DNA from: an uncultured Parabacteroides sp.
Lineage (GTDB): Bacteria > Bacteroidota > Bacteroidia > Bacteroidales > Tannerellaceae
Direction: 5' to 3'
DNA: 10,458 bases
NCBI GenBank assembly: GCA_900552415.1
Contig: USAD01000073.1
Location: 1-10,458, forward strand
Shown piece by piece: positions 1-6,256 of the stretch (its first letter is position 1; every line of letters starts with the position of its first letter). Under the pieces are notes generated by a model, which ran no database searches, had not been told where the DNA came from, and was given only the letters and a program-made list of their open reading frames with translations. The position numbers were made by a program, and so were the translations under genes.

Positions 1-2
1 TG

Positions 3-716
3 CGTTCCAATACGATTAACAGTTACCTGAGCAGTTTGCGGGCGGTTTATAACGCGGCTTGTCGCGAGAGTTTGGTCTCGCCACTCAAGCATCCGTTCGC
101 GCATCTACGGCTGAAGCGGGAAGCGACTGCCAAGAGGGCTGTCCCGATTCAGGTGCTTGAGCGTATGGCCGAGGAGGATTGGAGCGACTCGCCGATGTTG
201 GAACGGGCGGTCGATTTGTCCTTGTTCAGTTTCCTGGCGCAAGGAATGCCCCTGGTCGACTTGATGTCGCTCCGCAAGGAGAATATTCAGGGCAATGAGT
301 TGGTCTATTGTCGCCGGAAGACAGGAACGCAGATCCGGATGTTGGTCTCTTCTGGTATGCGGCGTTTGATGAGGAAATATCAAAGTGACAGTGATTTTAT
401 TTTTCCTTTCCTGAAGGGGGAACGGAATCACCAGGATTATAAATCTTTCCTCACGCGCCATAACCAGGCGCTTCGGGCGGTTGGCGACCGGATCAAGCTC
501 AATTTGCGCATCAGTTCTTATGTGATCCGGCATACCTGGGCGTCGGAGGCTTTGCGGCAAGATATTCCAGTAGCGTTGATCAGCCAGGCGATGGGGCACG
601 CTTCCGAGAAAGTGACCCGATATTATTTGAGGCTGCTGGATGTTTCCACGTTGGGGCGGGCGAACCGGAAAGTGATTGGCCGTATCGACGACCTGGTCGT
701 TCGGAAATCATTGTAG
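3..716 (+). CDS. Tyrosine recombinase / DNA invertase, 5' end outside the window
   Basis: The reading frame is open from the left edge (first full codon at 3), so the true start lies upstream. What remains is the end of the N-terminal core-binding domain and the whole catalytic domain. Visible active-site elements are the beta-hairpin Lys in RRKTG (codon 318-320), SYVIRH with the second catalytic Arg (528-530), the GH motif in QAMGHASEK, and the nucleophile, second Tyr of TRYYL (624-626). The SYVxRHxWA...GMGH..EK..R.YL pattern is typical of Bacteroidetes integrases and invertases. The usual RGM motif of this group reads QGM here, and the canonical first catalytic Arg is absent, as it also is in some relatives such as IntDOT. 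The inverted repeats 86 bp downstream make inversion of that segment its likely job (inference). It ends in TAG. Family is secure; the substrate is inferred from position. Confidence 0.9.
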   Translation, partial: RSNTINSYLSSLRAVYNAACRESLVSPLKHPFAHLRLKREATAKRAVPIQVLERMAEEDWSDSPMLERAVDLSLFSFLAQGMPLVDLMSLRKENIQGNELVYCRRKTGTQIRMLVSSGMRRLMRKYQSDSDFIFPFLKGERNHQDYKSFLTRHNQALRAVGDRIKLNLRISSYVIRHTWASEALRQDIPVALISQAMGHASEKVTRYYLRLLDVSTLGRANRKVIGRIDDLVVRKSL

Positions 717-801
717 CTTTGTCGCTTGCGTGATATAGGGAAACCGCGTTAACCGGGTTGTTTTTGCGTAAAAATAGAATATGGAATTTTTTGGGAAATA
801 G

Positions 802-818
802 CTTATTTACGGAATAAG
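802..818 (+). repeat. Left inverted repeat of an invertible promoter segment
   Basis: CTTATTTACGGAATAAG is the exact reverse complement of 1066-1082. Each copy has its own dyad, CTTATT and AATAAG around a 5-nt centre (TACGG). This is the geometry of a tyrosine-recombinase core site with two binding arms and an asymmetric crossover region. The match stops after exactly 17 bp on both sides. A GGGAAA lies 3 nt before it (793-798), and the right copy has one 4 nt before it. Confidence 0.9.
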
Positions 819-1065
819 AGAATAATCAAGATGTCTTGAAAATCAGGAATATTTGGAATGTTTATTTATTTTGAACCCATCTTATTGAAAATCTGATTCT
901 TAAGAAACAACTGTTGGGAATGAAAAATAGAACATACTATGAGTCCTTAACTTTTTATGGCCCTCTTTGATAAAAATTGATACGATATGGATATTTATTC
1001 TTAAAAAAATTTGTTTAATCTATTGACAACTCATACCTTTACAGCCAATTTCAATGGGAAACACC
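819..1065. other. Invertible promoter segment (247 bp), ON orientation
   Basis: This AT-rich segment contains no gene and is bounded by perfect 17-bp inverted repeats next to a tyrosine recombinase gene. It carries one good Bacteroidetes promoter, near its right end and directed right into the DUF3575-DUF3868-HU-fimbrillin operon. I looked for a matching promoter on the minus strand and found no pair of boxes with correct spacing. This copy is therefore read as ON. Flipping would point the promoter at the 3' end of the recombinase. Invertible promoters of this design are established for capsule and surface-protein genes of intestinal Bacteroidales. The inversion itself is inferred, not observed. 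Confidence 0.85.
1010..1041 (+). promoter_or_regulatory. Bacteroidetes-type promoter of the fimbrial operon
   Basis: The -33 element TTTG (1010-1013) and a -7 element TACCTTTA (1034-1041), which fits TAnnTTTG except for the last base, are separated by 20 nt. That is the expected spacing for the primary sigma factor of Bacteroidetes. Transcription would start near 1048, so the right inverted repeat lies in the 5' leader, about 110 nt ahead of the preferred DUF3575 start codon. Because the promoter is inside the invertible segment, its direction sets operon expression. Confidence 0.75.
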
Positions 1066-1082
1066 CTTATTCCGTAAATAAG
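1066..1082 (+). repeat. Right inverted repeat of the invertible promoter segment
   Basis: CTTATTCCGTAAATAAG is the exact reverse complement of 802-818. It lies about 25 nt downstream of the promoter -7 box and 79 nt before the preferred DUF3575 start, so it is part of the transcribed leader in the ON state. Confidence 0.9.
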
Positions 1083-1161
1083 GTTTGACAGAATCGCCAA
1101 AATGGATGTGTGTAGATGTTTATTTTTGGATAGGTTGTGGACCAATGAAGGAAATCACTTT

Positions 1162-1788
1162 ATGAAAAACAACAATGTGATCATATTTATGAGAAAATTA
1201 CTTTTAATCTGGTTAATCGCGAGCACGTTCGGAACCGCTCTCACGTGGGCTCAGAAGCCTGTCTCTGAGGGTGGCAAGGCGCCTATTGTGGCCTTGAAGA
1301 CGAACGCCCTCTATTGGGCGACAACGACTCCGAACCTCGGCATCGAGTTCCGGCTCGCCCCCCAATGGACGTTGGAGGCCGAGGTGGGCCTGAATCCATT
1401 CTCCGGAAAGAACGAGGATGGGAGTTACGGTAAGACCTTTAAGCATTTTCGGCTGCATCCGGAGGTGCGCTATTGGTTTTGCGAGAGTTTCTATGGCCAT
1501 TTTCTCGGTTTACATGTTCCATTCATCATTTACAATTTTGCCGATTTGAAGATCCTTGGGCTTGAAGACGAGCGACGCGAGGGTTGGGGAACGGGCGTGG
1601 GGGTTAGCTATGGTTATCAATGGTTACTTTCTAAACATTGGAATCTCGAGGCCTCCCTCGGCGTTGGTTATCTTTATCTTAATTACGATCGTTATCCTTG
1701 TACGAATTGCGGGAATAAAACGACAGATAATAAGAAACACTATTTCGGGCCTACTCAGGCGGCTGTCAGTCTCATTTATTTATTCTAA
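1162..1788 (+). CDS. DUF3575 family outer-membrane-like protein
   Basis: This looks like a DUF3575 protein: a signal peptide followed by alternating beta-strands with aromatic girdles (LKTNALYWATTTPNLGIEF, PEVRYWF, a closing strand ending in LIYLF). That pattern suggests a small outer-membrane beta-barrel with a C-terminal aromatic residue. A cleavage site after LTWA is plausible. I chose ATG 1162 because AAGGAAA (1148-1154) sits 7 nt ahead of it and it gives a compact signal peptide. ATG 1102 would add a charged 20-residue head, and ATG 1189 would lack a ribosome-binding site. It is the first gene after the invertible promoter and is followed 12 nt later by the DUF3868 gene. From general knowledge, DUF3575 and DUF3868 genes often sit together in Bacteroidales fimbrial loci. 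Their biochemical role is not established, and a part in fimbrial export or outer-membrane anchoring is inference. Confidence 0.8.
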   Translation: MKNNNVIIFMRKLLLIWLIASTFGTALTWAQKPVSEGGKAPIVALKTNALYWATTTPNLGIEFRLAPQWTLEAEVGLNPFSGKNEDGSYGKTFKHFRLHPEVRYWFCESFYGHFLGLHVPFIIYNFADLKILGLEDERREGWGTGVGVSYGYQWLLSKHWNLEASLGVGYLYLNYDRYPCTNCGNKTTDNKKHYFGPTQAAVSLIYLF

Positions 1789-1800
1789 AGATGTATGGTC

Positions 1801-3219
1801 ATGAAATTTAGATATGCATTCATGTTTTTTGGATTAGCCGGTTTGGGATTGGTGGCCCAAGCGCGAATCCCTGCCGATACCATTCGTTTGGAGAAGCGGA
1901 TGATCGAGCGTTCGGGGGATGTATTGTTAGTGGACTTAACTTTCGACTTGAGTGAGCTGAAAGTCGCTTCGAGTCGCTCCCTTATTTATACACCACTGAT
2001 TCAACGAGGCGATAGCGTGCGTGTATTGCCGCCGTTGCTCGTCAATGGGCGCGACCGGCAGATTCTTTATGAACGGACGGAGCGTAACCCGATCGAGCAC
2101 GAGGAATTTGCTATCCGTAGGAAAAATGGTGAGGCGCAAAGTTTTGATTATCATGCTCGCGTTCCCTACGGTCGCTGGATGGACCGCTCCGAGTTGGTTC
2201 TGGTGGAAGATGATTGCGGATGCGGTTGGGAATCGGAAAATAGTGACCGGAGCGTTCCTTATCCGATTAATCTTGTCCGGGAGCCAAACCCCCTAATGGC
2301 CTACATTGCCCCCATGGCGGAGGTGAAGACTCGTTCGCTGAGTGGAAGCGCTTATTTGGACTTTCCGGTCAACCAGACCGTGATTCGCCCCGACTATCGG
2401 CGCAACACCACTGAGCTAGCCAAGATCCGCGAGACCATTGAGTCGGTACGCGACGATCAGTTCGCCACCATCACGGGGATTTCCATCAAGGGATATGCTT
2501 CGCCAGAAGGCTCTTATGCCAATAATGAGCGCTTGGCTAAAGGCCGCTCCGAGGCGCTTTTGGAATATGTGAAAGGTTTGTATGACTTGACTGGAGTCGA
2601 GACGAGTGTTGACTATGAGCCTGAGGATTGGGCCGGGTTGGAAAGTCGGGTTGAGCGATTGGATCTCGACAGCAAGGAGGCTATCTTGGCCGTGATCCGG
2701 GATGCCTCGATCACCGATCCCGATGCCCGCGACAATGCCCTCAAGCGTCTGAATGGTGGTGAGACCTATCGCTACATTCTAAATGAGATTTATCCCGCCT
2801 TGCGCCATTCCGACTATGAGGTGAGCTATACGATCCGTCCCTTTAGTGTCGACGAGGCCAAGGAGTTGATCTATAAGGATCCTAAACAATTGAGCTTGGA
2901 AGAGATGTTTCAGGTGGCACAGACCTACGAGACGGGGAGCCCCGAGTTTAAAGAAGTTTTCGAGATCGCGGTCCGGATGTATCCGGATGATCCTGTCTCG
3001 AACCTGAACGCCGCCAATACGGCTTTGCTTAACGGTAATCCCGCCGACGCTCGTCGTTACTTGGCGAAAGCGCCCGACACCGCGCAGAAGCGTCTGGCCG
3101 AAGGGGTCGCTTATTGGTTGGAAGAGGATTTTGAACGGGCAAAAGCCATCTTTGAATCCTTGGCGAATGATCCGATGGTGAGCGAGCAGGCGAAAGCCAA
3201 CTTGGAACAATTGCGATAG
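1801..3219 (+). CDS. DUF3868 / OmpA-like periplasmic protein with TPR-like C-terminus
   Basis: A short signal peptide (MKFRYAFMFF... ending at a VAQA site) leads into an N-terminal beta-rich DUF3868-like region. Around residues 220-260 is an OmpA-C-like segment, with GYASPEGSYANNERLAKGRSE matching the peptidoglycan-associated GYasPEG...N..La..Ra pattern. Residues 360-472 are helical and resemble TPR or Sel1-like repeats (DPVSNLNAANTALLNGNPADARRYL, then EGVAYWLEEDFERAKAIFESLA). An in-frame ATG at 1795 would add only two residues. I prefer 1801 for the cleaner signal peptide. It lies 12 nt after the DUF3575 stop, so the two are co-transcribed. The likely setting is the periplasm, possibly linking an outer-membrane complex to peptidoglycan (inference). 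It ends in TAG, which matters for reading the TAG codons further on. Confidence 0.8.
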   Translation: MKFRYAFMFFGLAGLGLVAQARIPADTIRLEKRMIERSGDVLLVDLTFDLSELKVASSRSLIYTPLIQRGDSVRVLPPLLVNGRDRQILYERTERNPIEHEEFAIRRKNGEAQSFDYHARVPYGRWMDRSELVLVEDDCGCGWESENSDRSVPYPINLVREPNPLMAYIAPMAEVKTRSLSGSAYLDFPVNQTVIRPDYRRNTTELAKIRETIESVRDDQFATITGISIKGYASPEGSYANNERLAKGRSEALLEYVKGLYDLTGVETSVDYEPEDWAGLESRVERLDLDSKEAILAVIRDASITDPDARDNALKRLNGGETYRYILNEIYPALRHSDYEVSYTIRPFSVDEAKELIYKDPKQLSLEEMFQVAQTYETGSPEFKEVFEIAVRMYPDDPVSNLNAANTALLNGNPADARRYLAKAPDTAQKRLAEGVAYWLEEDFERAKAIFESLANDPMVSEQAKANLEQLR

Positions 3220-3259
3220 AAAATTAAATAGATGTTTAACCTTAAAAAAGAAGAAAGCA

Positions 3260-3724
3260 ATGCCAATCAGGTACAAATTAGTTCAGAGGAGGGATTTCTC
3301 GCGGGATGCCGAGGAGGGCTCTAAACTCTATTACGCCACGTTAGTCACGAGTGGCTCAGTCGAGTTCGAGGAACTCTGCGAGAGCATCTCCGAGGAAACG
3401 GCCCTGACGAGCGCCGACGTGAAGAGCTGTCTCGACCGTCTGCCGAGAGTGATCGCGCGTCACCTGGCGGGGGGACGCAACGTGAAAGTGGGTGAACTGG
3501 GTAGTTTTCGTTTCGCCTTGAGCAGCAAGGGTGCGAAGACGGAAGAGGAGTTCGTGGCGGCGACCATGATGAAGGTCCCGAGCCTGGTGTTTACGCCGGG
3601 GCGGGTTCTCCAAGACGCCCGCGAGGACGCGACTTACATACGGGTAAAGCCGAAAGACGAAAACGGGCAGGCCACGACCGAGCCGGAAGATCCGGACGAC
3701 GGGGGAAGCCCGGGCACGGTCTGA
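3260..3724 (+). CDS. HU-like (HU-HIG type) DNA-binding protein
   Basis: At 154 residues it is longer than classical HU/IHF (about 90-100). It begins MPIRYKLVQRRD, the opening typical of the Bacteroidetes HU-like family (HU-HIG). Residues 34-70 form the helical dimerisation part (EFEELCESISEETALTSADV, then LPRVIARHLAGG). Residues 71-88 (GRNVKVGELGSFRFALSS) form the start of the beta-ribbon arm, with the conserved GxxGSF. Residues 105-128 (PSLVFTPGRVLQDAR) hold the FTPG/FRPG strand. The last 25 residues are acidic and low in complexity (EPEDPDD). AAGAAGAAAG ahead of ATG 3260 is a plausible ribosome-binding site. It sits inside the fimbrial operon, directly before a palindromic repeat array, which raises a possible local regulatory or nucoid role (inference). 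Family call is firm; target is unknown. Confidence 0.85.
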   Translation: MPIRYKLVQRRDFSRDAEEGSKLYYATLVTSGSVEFEELCESISEETALTSADVKSCLDRLPRVIARHLAGGRNVKVGELGSFRFALSSKGAKTEEEFVAATMMKVPSLVFTPGRVLQDAREDATYIRVKPKDENGQATTEPEDPDDGGSPGTV

Positions 3725-3745
3725 CGCCCCGCGCGACCCTTCGCG

Positions 3746-3973
3746 GAGGTCCGCGGCAAACCTCTTTGAGGTTAGCGGCAGACGTCCTCCGAGGTCCGCG
3801 GCAGACCTCTCTGAGGTTAGCGGCAGACGTCCTCCGAGGTTAGCGGCAGACCTCCTATGAGGTTAGCGGCAGACCTCCTACGAGGTTAGCGGCTAACGTC
3901 AGAGTAGGTTAGCGGCTAACGTCGGAACAGGTTAGCGGCTAACGTCGGAAGGGGTCAGCCGCTAACCTCGGAA
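3746..3973 (+). repeat. Tandem array of ten 22-23-bp palindromic GC-rich units
   Basis: Unit starts, read by hand, are 3746, 3768, 3791, 3813, 3836, 3859, 3882, 3905, 3928 and 3951, with a degenerate partial at 3974. Units 1 and 3 are 22 bp; all others are 23 bp. Units 1-2 and 3-4 form a 45-bp higher-order duplication, and units 2 and 4 are identical. Each unit has dyad symmetry whose bases differ between classes: GAGGTC..GACCTC in unit 3, GAGGT..ACCTC in units 5-6, and GTTAGC-G-GCTAAC in units 7-9. Unit 10 is effectively an inverted copy. The 23-bp period is not a multiple of 3 and the region lies between two genes, so it is not coding. It would be transcribed between the HU gene and the fimbrillin. 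I see no promoter with correct spacing here. A role in mRNA folding or stability, attenuation or protein binding is inference. Confidence 0.9.
3929..3968 (+). other. Long hairpin closing the repeat array, just upstream of the fimbrillin
   Basis: AGGTTAGCGGCT (3929-3940) pairs perfectly with AGCCGCTAACCT (3957-3968), giving a 12-bp stem with a 16-nt loop made by repeat units 9 and 10 in opposite orientation. A T tract (3990-3995) begins about 20 nt later. That gap is too long for a classical intrinsic terminator, so attenuation or 5'-end protection of fimbrillin mRNA is more likely than termination (inference). Confidence 0.55.
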
Positions 3974-4041
3974 GAGGCCCGCGAAAAGGTTTTTTGAAGA
4001 AGAAACGAAATGAATATTAACAATAAAACAAGAAAAAGAAC

Positions 4042-6105
4042 ATGAAACTAAAAAGTACTTTATGGGCACTGGCCTTCGCCTGCGCGGCCGTGTCTTGCTC
4101 GGATGATTTGGAACAAGGAGGTGGCAATAACGAGAATGGCGCTACGGAGTTGGAAGGACCAACCACTTATATGCAAGTTTCGATCAATCCAAGTATCCAG
4201 ACAAAGGCCGATGTGCCGAATGGAGGCGAGGAAGGTGACAACCTTGAGGGTGAAGTAGGCTTACCGAGCGAATATAAGGTGAACGACGTGACGATCATTC
4301 TCTATCGGGATGCGGAAACAGATAAGAGTGATGGGACGGACCCGAAGTCTTTTGGCCCGAATAGCGTCTTGGTAGGTTCTGGTTACGCGGATGGTTTGGA
4401 CATGGCCGTATCGGATGAGACTTGGCACGACCGTCAAGCGACAGTTACCGTCACCATGACCGACGACCAAGCGGAAGGCTTCGATGGCAAGACGTATGGA
4501 ATTATCGCGGTGACGAACATAGGGGACAAAAGCCTTAAGAATCGGGTTCATTCAGGTGATTTGACGACTGGCGCCCAATTGGCCAATCTTATTTATAAGA
4601 AAGTTTGGAATGATACTGATGGCTTTATCATGTCTACCCATAACGATACTTACGTTGTTAATGGTAAGTCCGTATCGATTTTGGATAAAGTAACCCTGAG
4701 GGCGAACGCCACGCCGACCGACGCGCCCGATGCGGATGTGCACGTAGAGCGTTTGGCCGCTAAGATCCGGATCTCGGGAGTGGATGAAGTCGAAGATTTT
4801 ATCTATACGAAAGAGGAATCCAACAATTTGGGAGCCGCGAAAGTTCGTCTGGATGAGGTAAGGATTGTCAACCAGCTGACCAGCGGTACTTACCTGTTGA
4901 AGCGGGTGACCAGTCCGGAGGCTGATTCTGAGAATGAAAAAGCGCTTCCCACGACAAGCGTAGGGGGACCTAATGGTACGAAATATGATCTCTTCTTAGG
5001 TAATGAGATCGCGACAATCGCGGGCGCGGGCTTGAACTACGTGATCGACCCGTGGACAAGAGTGAAAGAGAATCTCGCGCCGACCGCAACTAATTTGAAC
5101 GATAGAGATGCGTTGGCTACGGAGTATGGAGATGGAGCTTACACCTTGTCATACGACAACGACTTTTATCCTCCTACAGCGGATGGGAGTGCGGGTACGA
5201 CCGCGGATTACGCGGGCTTGTGGCAGGGTCTAAAAGGTGGTAAAATCTTGTCAGGCAATACGACCGATTTTACTTCTACCCAAACAACAGTAGACCTTTG
5301 CTATACCCAAGAGAATACGACCAGCGCGGCCATGTCGAAGAATGGTTATTCGACCGGTGCGTTGTTTAAGGCGACCTATTTCCCGGAGAAATGGGTAGCG
5401 ACGAAAATGGACGGCAAGGGTGTGGAGCCTGTTAAAGTTCAGTATAAAAATACTGAGGGAAGTATCGTTGAGTATGCAAAAATTTCATCTACCACAAAAA
5501 CTCCAACGGGAGGCTTCTACGTCTACAACAACGTGATCTATAAGGACTGTGAGGCGATCTTCAATGAAGCGGTTTGGGGATGGCAGAAGGAATTGGATGA
5601 CAAAGTAGGCGCGACGATTTACAGTTATACCGACTTTACTGCCGAAAAGATTGTGAGCATTAAAAAAGCGGAGTTCAAGGCTCATTTGTTGGCGAATGGA
5701 GATGACCCGTTTGGCTATATTGAGTATCTGAAAGAGAAATGTGCGGATGCGACGGATGATTATGCTACGTTCGCTTCGACAGACGCTATCGAGACTTATA
5801 TCAAAAACTATATGGAAGGGCAAACAAGCAATAAAATCAACTACTACGCGGATTTTGTTTGCTATTATCCCTATTGGATCCGCCACGCGAACAACGAGAA
5901 GACACCGAATATGGGTATCATGGAGTTCGGTATTGTCCGTAACAACATTTATGATATGAGCGTCTCGGCGATCAACACGTTGGGCCTCTCAGGAATTGAC
6001 AAGCCGGAGCCGGACAAGGACGACGAGAACGAGGAATACTACTTCAACGTCCGGATCCTGGTCAAGAACTGGGTAGTTCGTTCGAATACGGGTATCGTTT
6101 TATAA
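4042..6105 (+). CDS. Mfa1-like major fimbrial subunit (fimbrillin lipoprotein precursor)
   Basis: The 687-residue precursor starts with a lipoprotein signal (LAFACAAVSC, lipidated Cys at residue 19) and an acidic, Gly/Asn-rich linker. The strand TTYMQVSINP (about 41-50) is followed by TKA at 54-56. In type V fimbrillins this first strand is cut off after an Arg or Lys by a surface protease, opening a groove for strand exchange, so K55/A56 is the candidate cut site. The body has the Mfa1-like beta-sandwich features (EVRIVNQLTSGTYLL, AALIRIS-type LAAKIRIS) and FGIVRNNIYDMSVSAINTLG, which is characteristic of Mfa1/FimA C-terminal domains. It ends in an acidic stretch and the donor-type strand VKNWVVRSNTGIVL. 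It is the largest intact structural gene here, placed before the anchor gene as in mfa1-mfa2. P. gingivalis Mfa1 is shorter, at about 560 residues. Family assignment is strong; the exact paralogue is unknown. Confidence 0.88.
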   Translation: MKLKSTLWALAFACAAVSCSDDLEQGGGNNENGATELEGPTTYMQVSINPSIQTKADVPNGGEEGDNLEGEVGLPSEYKVNDVTIILYRDAETDKSDGTDPKSFGPNSVLVGSGYADGLDMAVSDETWHDRQATVTVTMTDDQAEGFDGKTYGIIAVTNIGDKSLKNRVHSGDLTTGAQLANLIYKKVWNDTDGFIMSTHNDTYVVNGKSVSILDKVTLRANATPTDAPDADVHVERLAAKIRISGVDEVEDFIYTKEESNNLGAAKVRLDEVRIVNQLTSGTYLLKRVTSPEADSENEKALPTTSVGGPNGTKYDLFLGNEIATIAGAGLNYVIDPWTRVKENLAPTATNLNDRDALATEYGDGAYTLSYDNDFYPPTADGSAGTTADYAGLWQGLKGGKILSGNTTDFTSTQTTVDLCYTQENTTSAAMSKNGYSTGALFKATYFPEKWVATKMDGKGVEPVKVQYKNTEGSIVEYAKISSTTKTPTGGFYVYNNVIYKDCEAIFNEAVWGWQKELDDKVGATIYSYTDFTAEKIVSIKKAEFKAHLLANGDDPFGYIEYLKEKCADATDDYATFASTDAIETYIKNYMEGQTSNKINYYADFVCYYPYWIRHANNEKTPNMGIMEFGIVRNNIYDMSVSAINTLGLSGIDKPEPDKDDENEEYYFNVRILVKNWVVRSNTGIVL

Positions 6106-6136
6106 ATCAGATTATAGTTTATAAAGAAGGCGTCTT

Positions 6137-6190
6137 GAGGAGCGCCACGCTCCTCCCGCCTAAGGGCGGGGGAGCTTCCTTCGGGGAAAG
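6137..6190 (+). other. Overlapping stem-loops between major subunit and anchor genes
   Basis: Hairpin A pairs GAGGAGCG (6137-6144) with CGCTCCTC (6148-6155). Hairpin B pairs GCTCC (6149-6153) plus CCCGCC (6155-6160) with GGCGGG (6165-6170) plus GGAGC (6171-6175), an 11-bp stem with one bulged T. A and B share 6149-6155 and cannot form together. A third small stem with a C(TTCG)G loop follows at 6176-6188. No T tract follows, so this is not a clear intrinsic terminator. Its place after the abundant major subunit suggests partial termination, RNA processing or mRNA stabilisation to set subunit ratios (inference). Confidence 0.5.
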
Positions 6191-6256
6191 AAAAAGACCA
6201 GGAGTGGAAAGGCGATTTACTTTTATCAGCGTATCACAAACAAAGCAAAATAAGAG

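Noticed and set aside
742..766. Possible intrinsic terminator after the recombinase gene (AACC...GGTT followed by GTTTTT)
   Set aside because: The stem is only about four base pairs with a poor loop, so it is not enough to call a terminator.
922..953. A second promoter on the minus strand of the invertible segment (GAAAAATA resembling the reverse -7 box)
   Set aside because: The first base is wrong and there is no CAAA at the required distance for a -33 element.
1102..1161. Earlier ATG start for the DUF3575 gene
   Set aside because: It gives a charged, Cys-rich head before the signal peptide. ATG 1162 has a good ribosome-binding site.
3746..3973. Repeat array as a CRISPR
   Set aside because: The 22-23-bp units are directly adjacent with no unique spacers, the units themselves vary, and no cas genes are present.
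3993..4022. A dedicated promoter for the fimbrillin gene (TTTG at 3993)
   Set aside because: No TAnnTTTG-like box lies at 19-21 nt. TATTAACA is a poor match.
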